A stretch of 64,000 bases of DNA from Megascapheus bottae (taxonomy: Eukaryota; Chordata; Mammalia; Rodentia; Geomyidae). The stretch's first letter is position 1, and each line of letters begins with the position of its first letter. The notes beneath the pieces were generated by a model that made no database searches, was not told where the DNA came from, and saw only the letters and a list, made by a program, of their open reading frames with translations. The stretch is taken from the NCBI GenBank assembly GCA_024803745.1, contig JANJXV010000024.1, positions 5,984,106 to 6,048,105 on the forward strand, in the 5' to 3' direction. Shown here piece by piece: positions 10,215 to 21,582 of this stretch. The translations under genes were made by a program, and so were the position numbers.

Positions 10215-13200
10215 ATGGTAGGAACTAATAAATATCTCTCAATCCTAACTCTCAATATCAATGGACTTAACTCTCCAATTAAATGGCATAGGCTGTCTAG
10301 TTGGATCAAAAAGCAAGAGCCATCGTTCTGCTGTCTTCAAGAGACACATCTTACCCAAAGAAACAATCATCTTTTGAAAGTGAGAGGTTGGAATAAACTC
10401 TATCAAGCTAACGGCCCCCATAAACAGGCTGGAGTTGCCATCCCCATATCAGATAAAATAGACTTCAAACTAAAATTAGTAAGAAAAGACAAAGAAGGTT
10501 ACTACATACTACTAAAGGGATCTTTCCTCCAGGAAGACATAACGATCCTAAATATCTACACACCCAATCCCGGAGCTCCGAACTTCATCAAGCAAACTTT
10601 ACTTACACTAAACCATACATAGATCAAAACACAATGATTGTCTGTGACTTTAACACACCACTCTCACCTATGGACAGATCAACAAGGCAAAAACTCAACA
10701 GAGAAACCTTAGAACTGAACAACTGTATAGACCAACTAGATCTAATAGACATCTGCAGAATATTCCACCCAGCAACAACACAATATACATTTTTCTCAGC
10801 AGCACATGGAACATTTTCCAAAATAGACCACATCTTAGGGCATAAAACAAACCTGGTCAGATTCAGAAACACTGAAATTATTCCATGCACACTCTCAGAC
10901 AACAAAGGCATCAAATTGGAACTGAACACACATCTCCACCAACGAAAACCCTGTAACTCATGGAGACTGAACAACACATTGTTGAATCACCAATGGGTCA
11001 TCGAAGAGGTCAGAACAGAAATCCAACAGTTTATGAAATTTAACAATAAGGGTCACACAAAATACCAACTCCTTTGGGACACAGCAAAGGCAGTACTCAG
11101 AGGAAAATTTATAGCGCTGAGTGGCTACAACAACAAGTTGGAAAAATTGCAAACCAGCAAGTTAATGTGTCACCTTAAGCTCCTGGAAAAATAGCAACAA
11201 ACCAACCCTAATCCCATTAGAAGAAAGCAAATTATTAAAATCAAAGCAGAATTAAATGATTTGGAATCCAAAAAACTATAGAAAGAATCAACAAAACAAG
11301 GAGTCGGTTCTTTGAATTAACAAAATTGACAAGCCCTTAGCAAATCTTACCAAAAAAAGAAGAGAGCATATCGAAATAAACAAAATCGCAGATGAAAATG
11401 GTAATATCACGACAGAAATTGCCAAGATCCAGAATATCATGAGGGAATACTTCTCAAACATTTACATCAACAAATTTGAGAATCTAGATGAAATGGATGA
11501 ATTTCTAGCCAATATTAACATTCCCACACTGAATGGAGAGGAACTAACCTTACTAAACAAGCCTATTTCAATCACTGAAACAGAAATGGCAATAAGAAAC
11601 CTTCCACCTAAGAAAAGCCCAGGGCCAGATGGATTCACAGCTGAATTCTATAAGGTCTTCCAAGCAGAGCTCTCACCAATACTCCTCAAGCTCTTCAACA
11701 AAATTGAAAATGAGGGCTCTTTACCAAACTCATTTTATGAAGCCAGTATAACCCTCATCCCCAAACCAGACAGAGATTCATCAAAGAAAGAGGACTATAG
11801 ACCCATTTCTTTGATGAACATCAATGCAAGACTTCTCAACAAATCCTGGCCAATCGTCAACAATAACGCATCAAAAAAAGTATACACTATGATCAAACTG
11901 GATTCATCACAGGAAGGCAAAGCTGGGTCAACATACACAAATCAATTAATATAATTCAACACATCAACAGGAGCAAGGACAAAAATCACATGATTGTCTC
12001 AATAGATGCAGAAAAGGCATTTGACAAGATCCAACACCCCTTTATGTTAAAAGCTCTGGAGAAACTAGGAATCCATGGAACATTCCTCAGTATAATAAAG
12101 GCTGTGTATGACAAACCCACAGCTAGTATTATACTTAATGGCGAAAAGCTAAAGCCATTCCCTCTAAAATCAGGAACAAGACAAGGATGCCCACTCTCTA
12201 CACTCCTCTTTAACATAGCATTAGAATTCCTAGCCAGTGCAATAAGGCAAGAAGCAAACATAAAGGGGATCCAAGTAGGGAAAGAGGAAATGAAACTATC
12301 CCTCTTTTCAGATGACATGATTCTGTATTTAAAGTATCCTATAGACTCTACGCCCAAGCTCCTTGAGCTGATTCAAAACTTTGGAAGAGTAGCAGGCTAT
12401 GAAATCAACCCTCAAAAATCAACCGCCTTCCTTTACGCCAACAGTGAGAGGAACGAGGCAATAATCAGGAAAGCAACTCCTTCCACAATAGCCTCAAAGA
12501 ACTAGGAATTAGCTTAACTAAGAATGTAAAGGACCTTTTTGATGAAAACTTTAAAACCCTAAAAAAGGAAATTAAAGCAGAACTAAGGAAATGGAAAAAC
12601 CTCCCATGCTCCTGGATTGGAAGAATCAACATTGTGAAAATGACAATCTTGCCAAGGGCTATCTACAAATTCAACGCAATACCCATCAATATCCCAATGG
12701 CATTCTTTAAAGAAATAGAAGAGGCAATCCAAAATTTCATATGGAATAATAAAAGACCCCGTATAGCAAAAACACTTCTTAGCAAAAAGAACAGCACTGG
12801 AGGAATTTCAATTCCAAACTTTAGACTCTATTACATGGCTATAATTATCAAAACAGCTTGGTACTGGCACAAGAACAGGCCTGAAGACCAATGGAATAGA
12901 ACTGAGGACCCAGATATTAAACCACAGACCTATGGCCATCTAATCTTTGACAAGGGAGCCAAAAAAATAGAATGGAAGAAAGACAGCCTCTTCAACAAGT
13001 TGTGCTGGCAGAACTGGTTAAGCACTGCAGAAAATTAAAGTTGGATCCTTCTTTGTCACCATGCACTAGAATTAACTCCAAATGGATCAAAGACCTGGAG
13101 GTAAAAGCTGACACACTGAAAACTTTACAGGAAGGAATAGGAGATACACTAGGCCTCCTTGGCACAGGTCGAAACTTTCTTAATAAGGACCAAGAATCAC

Positions 13201-14033
13201 AACAAATCAGAGAAAGGCTGGATAAGTGGGACTGCATTAAACTGCAGAGCTTTTGAATGGCAAAGGACATAGCTAGTAAATTAATTAGGAAGCCTACAGA
13301 GTGGGAGAAGATCTTCACCAACCAAACAACGGACAAAGGTCTCATATCTAAAATATATCAACAACTCAAAAAATTGAATCACTCCAAAAGTAATCTCCAA
13401 CGTAACAACCATCCCATTAAAAAATGGGCCAAAGACTTAGAGAGTCTTCTCTGAAGAAGAAACAAAAATGGCCTATAGACACATGAAGAAATGCTCAACA
13501 TCTCTCGTCATAAAAGAAATGCAAATCAAAACAACTCTAAGATTCCACCTCACTCCAGTTAGAATGGCCAGGATCAAGAAATCTAATGACAACAGATGCT
13601 GCAGGGGATGTGGCCAGGAGGGATCACTACTACAGTGTTGGTGGGAGTGCAAACTCATTCAACCACTATGGAAAGCAGTGTGGCAGTGCCTCAAAAGGCT
13701 AAACATAGAACTCGCCTATGACCCAGCAATTCCACTACTTGGCATTTACCCAACCATCCAGAAACAAGGGCATACTAAATCCACGAGCACAACAATGTTC
13801 ATTGCAGCACTATTTACCATAGCAAAGATATGGAACCAACCTAGATGTCTCTCAGTTGATGAGTGGATCACCAAGTTGTGGTTTTTGTACACAATGAAAT
13901 TCTGCTGTCAGAAAGAATGACATCGCCCCATTTGTTAGGAAATGGAAAGACTTAGAAAAAATCGTATTTGTGAAGTAAGCCAGACTCAAAGGAACTTAAG
14001 CTCAATGGTTTCCCTATTCGTCATAATCAGTAG
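10215..14033 (+). pseudogene. L1 ORF2 (endonuclease and reverse transcriptase), broken
   Basis: ORF2p nicks DNA and reverse-transcribes L1 RNA at the nick. Endonuclease motifs: LNINGLNSP, CCLQETHL, NIYTPN, DFNTPLSP and KIDHILGHK. Reverse-transcriptase motifs: [38 protein letters not shown] and the catalytic FSDDMILY, where the usual FADD has S. The C-terminal cysteine-rich motif has Q in place of H ([10 protein letters not shown]). Lesions seen: stop 10620-10622 and a nearby frameshift; stop 11192-11194; frame changes near 11276 and 11330; frameshift near 11842 with TAA 11864-11866; a small deletion near 12497; frameshift near 13028; TGA 13254-13256; a 2-base loss near 13440; a 5-base loss near 13895. 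The normal end is the TAG at 14031-14033. Confidence 0.95.
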
Positions 14034-14432
14034 AAACCTTGGGCTCTACTAGCAGAGATCTGCAATAGAGCAAAATCTTGATACATAAGGCCATATAGTA
14101 TGAATCTAATTGAAAGGACCTCCAGGATATTGAAAGAAAAGCCATATAATGAATGATTGTTGTCCTTAATGTACTATGTTGTCTCTCATCTCCTTTGCTG
14201 TCCCTTGCTTTTCTCATATTGTTACAGTATCTCATTTTGTTATCTGATATATTGAATTTATTTGTATTTGGATATTTGAAATTTGATAGGGAAGGGTGGA
14301 AAACCAAGACGGGTGTGGAGTGTGGAGGTGAGGGTAATAGGTACCAAGACATGTGAAAGGGTATCAATGTATGTGAATTAATGCACCTTCTATCTGGCAA
14401 ATATCATGTAACCCTTTTACTAATTACAATAA
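14034..14432 (+). other. 3'UTR of the full-length L1
   Basis: Contains the purine- and G-rich tract near 14286-14340 typical of L1 3'UTRs, weaker here than at 48647. It ends TAATTACAATAAAA, with AATAAA at 14428-14433 overlapping the short A tail. Confidence 0.85.
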
Positions 14433-14446
14433 AAAAGTGGATGTTT
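14433..14446. repeat. Right TSD of the full-length L1
   Basis: AAAAGTGGATGTTT, paired with 7169-7182 (one mismatch). Confidence 0.85.
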
Positions 14447-15365
14447 TTCATTGTGTTCTTACATGACTGAAAGAGAGTTAGATAAGTACCTGAAATGTTT
14501 TTTGTTACTTGTTTAGCACTACTAAGGTTTTGTCCTCCGCAAATTGTCCTTGTTAAATATGCTACCCTTTGAACCATTTCCCTCAGTTACTTTTGTTTTC
14601 ATTCTATTAGTGAGTAGGTTATTCTCATCTTGATTGTGATCCTCCTATCAATGCTTCCCACTAGAATGGCCATTAGTTGTGGATATAAGATAAGGTTCTG
14701 AGATGTTTGTATTTTTCTTCCAGGCTGGCATTGAAGTACAGTTCTGCTGTTCTCTGCTTTCTAACATCTAGGATCACAGGTATGAACCACTGCACCCAGG
14801 CCTAATACAAACATATTCAGGATATAATTACACAATGTCTTCATATTTTACCATAAGACTTCATTATATGAGTTTCATAAATGCACATGCTCAGTTTATG
14901 ACAGTGTTTGTTTTGAGTATGTTTCTTATTTGCAAAGACTAAATATATTTTAAATAGCATGCTCATTTTTGGAATAATGATCATTTACTGAGCAGATTAG
15001 CCTTATTTCCATGAATTTTTATTCAAAGTTACACTGTAGAATTGATCAGAGAATGTTCTGAACTGAGCCTGTTTGGATATGAGTTTTATTTGATCATAGT
15101 TTTTAGGTTGGTATTCACATCATTCGTAGTTTTGCTTAAAATTTTCACATCTATTATTAATATTCTTTCTTCAAATATCTTGAAATAAAAGCTGATAAAA
15201 TCTTCATCAAAATCTGTCAAAATTGTTTTACATGATTTCAATGAACTTAATACTTTCTATTTATAAATGAGCTAGAGTAAATATCAAAGAGTATGTGCTG
15301 TTTTACTTTTGGCCACTAGCCATAATGTAATCTCTGTAGTTTAAAAATTTTTATAGGTGGATTTC
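14447..15365. other. Low-copy sequence with one B1-like remnant
   Basis: Nothing recognised except 14715-14803, listed separately. Confidence 0.5.
14715..14803 (-). mobile_element. Old 7SL-derived (B1-like) SINE remnant
   Basis: CCAGGCTGGCATTGAAGT and AGGATCACAGGTATGAACCA followed by CTGCACCCAGGC are the complement of a degraded B1/Alu-type monomer. Confidence 0.65.
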
Positions 15366-15567
15366 AGGGCTAGGAGTTAGGCCTAGTGGTGGAGTGCTTT
15401 CCTAGCATGAATGAAGACCTGGGTTGATTCTTAGGTACCACATACATAGAAAAAGCCAAAAGCAATGCTGTGGCCCAGCTAGTAGGGCTCTATCTAGCCT
15501 AGAGAAATCCCAGGGCCATGGTCAGGCCCTGACCTGAGTTCGAGTTCTAGGACTGACAAAAAAAATG
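15366..15567 (+). mobile_element. IDL-Geo type SINE, diverged
   Basis: Left monomer from TAGGAGTTAGGCCTAGTGG to the B-box region. Right monomer ends TCTAGGACTGACA plus A tail. More diverged than the copies at 19812 or 57172. No clear TSD. Confidence 0.85.
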
Positions 15568-15820
15568 TATATGTGATTTCTTTTACTGCATTGTTTAGAA
15601 GGTTGGCTGCATTGTTGTGGGAAAGTAGGGTATCAGGTAGCCAATAACATGATAACAGGAGAGCATGGCAGCCAGGTAGCATAGGTAAAGAAGAGGAAGC
15701 CAGGATAAGAAAGACGTGAAATGTGAGATTCTGGAATTGATATATTCACAGAAAGGGAAAGAGGGGTGGGAACGATGGGAAGAGTTTTAGAACAAACTAT
15801 ACTTTCAAAACTAAGCACAA

Positions 15821-16008
15821 GCTGGGAGGGTGGCCTAGTGGCAGAGTGCTTGCATGGGCAAAGCTCTGAGTTTAATTCCTTGGTACCAGATACACAGAAA
15901 AATCCAGAAGTGGTGCATTGGCTAAAGTGGTAAAGCTCTAGCTTTGAGAAAGCCCAAAGACAGTGCCCAGGTCTTAAGTTCAAGTTCCAGGACTGGCAAA
16001 AAAAAAGC
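15821..16008 (+). mobile_element. IDL-Geo type SINE
   Basis: Complete dimer ending CAGGACTGGC plus A tail. Short TSD AAGCACAA at 15813-15820 and 16009-16016. Confidence 0.85.
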
Positions 16009-16189
16009 AAGCACAATGAAATGAAGCACTGTGCCACTTGTAGATGCTACGTTTTCAGGGTAGTGAGGTCCGTGTGCAGTAGCACAGATGAGGTGCTATC
16101 TAGCAGCACCTGTGTCAGGATAGCTGTGATTTCACAGTAGCAGCTGGGCCCTGAAATAAGACTGGCATCACCAAGGATTTATGTACAAA

Positions 16190-16245
16190 AGACTGGGGGT
16201 GTAGCTTCACTGGTAGAAAGCACTATATCTTGACAAGGTGTCTCC
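16190..16245 (+). mobile_element. ID-like monomer remnant
   Basis: GGGGGTGTAGCTTCACTGGTAG resembles the tRNA-like head of ID elements. The rest of the 16017-16815 interval is low-copy. Confidence 0.4.
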
Positions 16246-16826
16246 AGTCTTCTCAAGGAATTGCAAAGAAACAAGAATGAGTTCTGAGAAGTTTTCTTTC
16301 CAAAGTGAAATCTGGTGATATTTGCATTTTTAAATGTATGGTGATAACTGTATTCCCTGAAATTAGATTTCAGCAATTAGCAACTTAATTTGCCTTTCTG
16401 TGAAATGTAGACCCAGGAATGAGTGCCTTCCAAATGCAGAAATTCTGGATTTTATTAAAGAACAAAGATATAACCATATGGGCAAATGTTAATGTGAGGC
16501 ACCTATATAGGATATACTTTTTGTCAAAGAGGGCTTGTTTTGTAACAATCTTGTTTTTAATGACTCATTTTAGGAAAATTCAGTGATTTAAAATACATAG
16601 TCTTTAATGCTGAAAATAAATAAGCTACACATATGAGAACATGGTGAATACAGGTCAAAAATATTTTGAATGTAATGAAAATCGTTATGACTCTTACTTA
16701 ATAATAAAAACCTCATTTCTGTGTCTGCCACCAGTCCTGAGGTTTGAATTCAGGGACTCACACTTTTTATTTCATAGTTAAATATAACACGATTCAGTCA
16801 ATTCACAAGTTACACTTAAGAACTTT

Positions 16827-17031
16827 TGGGCGGGAACATAGCCCCTTGGTAGAATGCTAGCCTGGCATGAATGAAGCCCTGGGTTCGATTCCTCGGTTCC
16901 ACATACTCACAAAATGCCAGAAGTGGTGTTCTATGGCTCAAGTGGCAGAGTGTTAGCCTTGAGTAAAAAAGGTGTCCAATGGCAGTGCCCAGGCCCTGAG
17001 TTAAAGCCCCAGGACTGGCAAAAATTTTAAA
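16827..17031 (+). mobile_element. IDL-Geo type SINE with intact B box
   Basis: The B-box region GGGTTCGATTCC is intact. The right monomer ends CAGGACTGGC. Flanking AAGAACTT at 16818-16825 and 17032-17039 is a probable short TSD. Confidence 0.88.
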
Positions 17032-17044
17032 AAGAACTTAGAAT

Positions 17045-17365
17045 TGAGGTTGAATGAAATGACTCACATGTGCAGTCCCAGTGACAAAGCAGGAAGAGAA
17101 TTGATGAATCAATGTCCTAGGCAATGCTGCAAAGTAGATATTCAAAATCCCTTCTCACAAAAAAGCCAGGCAAGATAGAACACGTGCATAATGCCAACTA
17201 TGATATAAATATTAGCAATCCCAAAGCAGACTCAGGGGAAAAAGCAAGATCTTATCTGAAAAACAAACTGTAACTGAAAAGGCTGGAGTCATGGTTCAAG
17301 TGGTATAACATTTGTCTAGCAACTGCAATACTCTGTGTTCTAAATCCAAAACTTTGGAAGCAAAA
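17045..17365 (+). mobile_element. Old composite SINE (B1-like plus ID-like)
   Basis: B1-like pieces (TGACTCACATGTGCAGTCCC, ATCTTATCTGAAAAACAAAC) followed by an ID-like head (GTTCAAGTGGTATAACATTTG). It resembles the ancient B1-dID type composites of rodents. Strongly diverged. Confidence 0.5.
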
Positions 17366-18083
17366 ATAATTTAAATTTAAGAATAAGACCTTTAAAGGTA
17401 GTTAAGATTAAGTACACCCCTAAAGACCTGAGTTCAAGTGCACTCAGTGTGTGGTATATATTGTTGCTACTGTGCAAATTCTTCTTGTCAAGAAAATGTT
17501 CTACTTTTGCAGATGCAAAGAGTTAACTGAGAAGGAGACAGATTTTTAAAAAGCCCTGTACTCAAAATGCTCTACTAAATGTAGATAGAGGAGGAAGATG
17601 AAATGTATAGAACTAATTCTCTTTTGTGAGGCCTAAAAGTAATCCCTACCCATTTCCATAGTGTGAGAACTCTGAGAGTGGTTACCTTCTAGGAATCATA
17701 TAATCTTCCTTTATAAGTATTAAATTTTCTGTACACTAATTTGAAGTGTCATAGTCTCAAAGCTGTTAGAAATTAAGTTTCTCTCATTCACCAGCTACCA
17801 AGTTCATAGTATTTTGTTACACTATCCGTAACAGACAATAGTATGTGTGTTTTTATACTGCTAAGTAAGTTTATTTTAAAATAAAGTACTGTTTATAAAA
17901 CATACTAATAAAAGTAATATAACTCTGGAAGACTCCTGTTATACCTAAATTGTGATATAGGAGTGTAAGTAAAATGAGTTACAATGTCATTTAGACAAGT
18001 CATGTTTTTCTGATGAGACAGTCGTTCTCTGGAGAAATTAAACACATATATAAATGAATGTGAGGAATGAAGGACTATTTCTT
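17366..18083. other. Low-copy AT-rich sequence, no gene seen
   Basis: No recognisable feature. Confidence 0.5.
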
Positions 18084-18092
18084 TTCTGAATC

Positions 18093-18289
18093 TTTTTTTT
18101 TTTGCTAGTCGCGGGGCTTGAACTCATGGCCTGCGCAATGTCCGTGGGCTTTTTCTCAAGGTTAGCACTCTGCCACTTGAGCCACTTCACCACTTCCAGC
18201 TTTTTCTATGTATGTGGTACCTAGGAATCGAACCTGGGCCTTCATGCATGCTAGGCAGGCACTCTACCACTAGGCTAAACCCCTGGCCC
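18093..18289 (-). mobile_element. IDL-Geo type SINE with 9-bp TSD
   Basis: Complement of a full dimer. TSD TTCTGAATC at 18084-18092 and 18290-18298. Confidence 0.92.
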
Positions 18290-18298
18290 TTCTGAATC

Positions 18299-19039
18299 AT
18301 TTTTATACAACATTTTAAAATATAAATTGCTCTTGAATGTGGTATGCTCAGAGAGCATTCCATGGACTGTGACTGAATCAATAGGTCAATATTGATCACT
18401 ACCCATCCCATGTGGGTATAAATTAAGAAGTAATTAAGTTGAAGCTATTAACTAGATAAAAGACTTCTCCTTTTCTATATCCTTGCCTTAAATTTCAAAT
18501 ATTCAATAGATCCACAGTGAGTTCATCAGGAGGAAAGAGACCACAGTAAAAGTACAACTGAGTTAGGGAACAGTTCTTTTAGGCCCCCAGCATATTCCTG
18601 TTTACTTTTAACACATATGTTAACTTCACTTTACATTCAAATGCAGTGATTAAAATCCCCTTAGCCTCCTAGGACCTATCCAAATAATTAGAGTGAAAAG
18701 AAAAATGGCTCCCAGGGGCCCTGTTACTGTTTATTCCTCAGCTTCTTTAGAGCCAGATGAATCACTCAAAACATGATCTAGGGAAAAGTAAAGGCCATGG
18801 GTGAAATCCCTAGACAGATCCCAAGCTGCCACATTCTAGGGTGTAACCTCAGCTGTATATACTCCCACCAGTAAAAGACCAACAGAACCAGGGCCAGCTG
18901 AATGTGTGAAACATTAAATGAAATAATAACTGGTTAACCACACATATAATGTTCTCTGAGATATTGGACTAATAGCATAAACATAATAAGATGACATAGA
19001 AATCAAACTTAGGGGTTATTTTGTTCATTTGTTTTCGTT
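18299..19039. other. Low-copy sequence, no gene seen
   Basis: No recognisable feature. Confidence 0.5.
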
Positions 19040-19274
19040 TTAGTTTTTTTGTATCAGTACTAGGCCTTGTGTAAGTACTGTCTCTATCTTTCTTACTCAG
19101 TGCTAGCACTCAGCCACTTGAGCCGCAGCTCTATTTGTGGCTTTTTTTTTTGGTGGTTTATTGGAGATAAGAGCCTTACAGACACTCATACATGGGATGG
19201 CTTTATATAGTGGTGCTCAGACACAGCCAGCTGTGTAGCTAGGATTACATACCTGAGCCATCAGCACCTGGCTG
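19040..19274 (-). mobile_element. B1-Geo composite SINE, old
   Basis: On the plus strand the Geo complement comes first (CAGTACTAGGCCTTGTG, GCCACTTGAGCC), then a T-rich linker, then the complement of a 7SL/B1-like monomer (TGTGTAGCTAGGATTACATA, CAGCACCTGGCT). Confidence 0.75.
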
Positions 19275-19342
19275 AAACATAAATTTTGGTTTCTGGAACA
19301 TTTGAAGTAGATATCTTGATGCTACTTTTTTCTACTTGCATC

Positions 19343-19357
19343 AAAGATAAGTTTGTC
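19343..19357. repeat. Left TSD of the 227-bp retroposon
   Basis: AAAGATAAGTTTGTC, identical to 19585-19599. Confidence 0.9.
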
Positions 19358-19584
19358 ACAACTACATAGACATAAAAATTTATGATTTTACAGACATAAT
19401 GTTTTATTGCATAGATTAATATGTATCTAATGACATAAAAACCCTCAGCCTAATTTTAATTATGTTTTAAAATCTAAGTGCCTGTGATTGTATATATAGA
19501 GATTCCCTTTTTGAATACTTGTTTGTTAAACATGTCATTTGAAATATGATATAAAAATCAATGTTAATAAATTTTTTAATAAAA
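19358..19584 (+). mobile_element. 227-bp retroposon: 3' end of an older L1 lineage
   Basis: Bounded by an exact 15-bp TSD (19343-19357 and 19585-19599) and ending TTTTTTAATAAAA. It matches the complement of about 53261-53465 over nearly its full length (shared landmarks GATTAATATGTATCTA, GTGATTGTATATA, TTAAACATGTCATTT). There the same sequence is joined to an L1 ORF2 end. It is therefore best read as a strongly 5'-truncated L1 copy. It has no coding capacity. Confidence 0.85.
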
Positions 19585-19599
19585 AAAGATAAGTTTGTC
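19585..19599. repeat. Right TSD of the 227-bp retroposon
   Basis: AAAGATAAGTTTGTC, identical to 19343-19357. Confidence 0.9.
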
Positions 19600-19811
19600 T
19601 AATGGAGCCACTAGATATCTTAAACCATAAAGCAGCAACTCTCCACAGTTAAGGCTTCAGGAATGACACTTACTCTTCTTGGACCATTCTCCATATGTAA
19701 CAGAGAAGCAAAATGAGTTAGTGATAAATTAAGTCACTGTTTACATAGAAAGCTTTTGTGAATGCTAAAAACACAAATTTCTAAGTAAATTCTGAGATAT
19801 GGAATAGTTCT

Positions 19812-20004
19812 TTTTTTTTGCCAGTCCTGGGCTTGAGCTCAGGGTCTGAGCACTGTCCTTGGATTTTTCTCAAGGCTAGAGCTCTACCACTTGAGCCTCA
19901 GCACAACTTCCGGCTTTTTCTAAGTATGTGGTACCAAGGAATCGAACCCAGGTCTTTGTGCATGCTAGGCAAGCACTCTACCACTAGGCCAAACTCCCGG
20001 CCCA
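19812..20004 (-). mobile_element. IDL-Geo type SINE with 10-bp TSD
   Basis: Well-conserved complement of the full dimer. TSD GAATAGTTCT at 19802-19811 and 20005-20014. Confidence 0.95.
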
Positions 20005-20014
20005 GAATAGTTCT

Positions 20015-20731
20015 AATTTATAAAATAATTTTATTAAGAAAAACCTTTAAGCTGTTGATGACAATATTATAAAGAATAATGAGTTGGCAAATGTGATGAC
20101 AAATACAAAATACTAGCATTTTTTCACAGGCACATAAATACAATAGTAGTGTAAGTAATATTTCTTGACTTTCCATAAAATTAAAATTAGATTTGCATTG
20201 TTTTCTCTGTTTAAAAATTGGACATTTTAGGAATTTATTAGACATGGTCTATTAATCTACACAGGAAGAGTCCACAGAACCCCTTTCACCTTCCTGAAAA
20301 ATTAATTAAGTCTTTTTCATCCCTAGAACTCAAAAGAAGTTAAATTTTTTAAAGCCTTGGACTCATTTCTGTGAGACATATACAAGCATATGTGTGATTA
20401 AAAATGATTTAAAAAGTAATAATGGGTAAAATAATTACCATAAGTAGTGGACTCATTTGTCTCTGTAGCAGCTAAATGAAGAGTCTCCAAGGGGATGTCA
20501 TCGAAGGAAATAGAAGATTTGAGTCATAATGTGATATCCTATTCTGCCTCCTTATATGATTTCTTTCCGCTTGTGTATGGCAAACCTCTTGCTAAAGTGT
20601 TCATAAACAAAGCATAATCCTCCAAGAGAGAATGGGTGTAGTAACTGAACAGAAATGAATAGTTATTTTAAGTATGAAAAATGATTATATACAAATGAAG
20701 AATAGACTATTTTCATTTTCAACTGGGGCAT
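20015..20731. other. Low-copy AT-rich sequence, no gene seen
   Basis: No recognisable feature. Confidence 0.5.
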
Positions 20732-20936
20732 CCTTTTTTTTCCTTTTTTTGCCAGTCCTGGGCTTGAGCTCATAGCCTAAGCACCGTCTTTGGATTTTCT
20801 CAATGATAGAGTTCTACCACGTGAGCAACAGCACCGCTTCCAGCTTTTTCTATGTACGTGGTTCTGAGGAATTGAATCCAGGTCTTCGTGCATGCTAGGC
20901 AAGCACTCTACCACTAGGCCAAACTCCTGGCCCCAG
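20732..20936 (-). mobile_element. IDL-Geo type SINE
   Basis: Complement of the full dimer (GCCAGTCCTGGGCTTGAGC to GGCCAAACTCCTGGCCCC). No clean TSD found. Confidence 0.92.
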
Positions 20937-21550
20937 GAGTCATCATTTTTTGTTAAGTATATGAATGTTTTCAATGAATATCTATTTTATAGCTATTTAT
21001 TGTCCTAAATATATATGGTGTAGAAAATATTTGAAAATATTATGTTTGTGGAATCTTTAACACATTTTTGGGAACTAATTACATATGAGTAAATTAGATA
21101 TTTCTTTAGTTGATTTGGAAATGGAGGCCAGGTTACTATATTTGGAAATTTGTGCTGATTTAATTTAATTGATAATCACATATGGGATGTAAAAATTTCA
21201 TCAAAGTAAAATAGCAGAGAATTTTATACAAACTCTAAAAGGTTGTAATTCAATGTTTTAATTTAGGAATTAATATCAAAGAGAGAACACATACAAGCAA
21301 CTCAGAAGCTCAGTATAATTTATTGGTGAAGAAAAATATTGTTATGAATAAATTCATATAGCAGAAAGCTTTCATTATTGACTTTATCCAACTCTGTTTC
21401 TGGATTTCCAACACTGACATTAAAGGAAAAAAGAAAGAGAGAAATATCATAGAACAAGGTGATTTGTATTCTTTGGACAATTTGCATTGGTTGAAAGCCA
21501 GTTACTGGATACACTGACTTGAGCCTGAGTCCTGTTTATTAGAAAATTCA
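20937..21550. other. Low-copy AT-rich sequence, no gene seen
   Basis: No recognisable feature. Confidence 0.5.
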
Positions 21551-21582
21551 TGTATATATATATATATATGTATATATATATA
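21551..21582. repeat. (TA)n microsatellite
   Basis: TATATA run with one TG step, at the tail side of the minus-strand L1 that follows. Probably grown from its A tail. Confidence 0.85.

Larger units (their letters stand above)
7183..14432 (+). mobile_element. Full-length L1 retrotransposon, inactive
   Basis: About 7.25 kb, in order: 5'UTR (7183-9003), ORF1 (9004-10166), a short spacer, ORF2 (10215-14033), 3'UTR (14034-14432) and AATAAA at the 3' end. A 14-bp TSD with one mismatch flanks it, and the target reads TTTT/AT on the nicked strand, as expected for L1 endonuclease. L1 is an autonomous non-LTR retrotransposon that copies itself by target-primed reverse transcription. Here both ORFs carry stops and frameshifts, so it cannot make full proteins. 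The near-perfect TSD and the CpG-containing 5'UTR suggest a fairly recent insertion. Confidence 0.97.
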
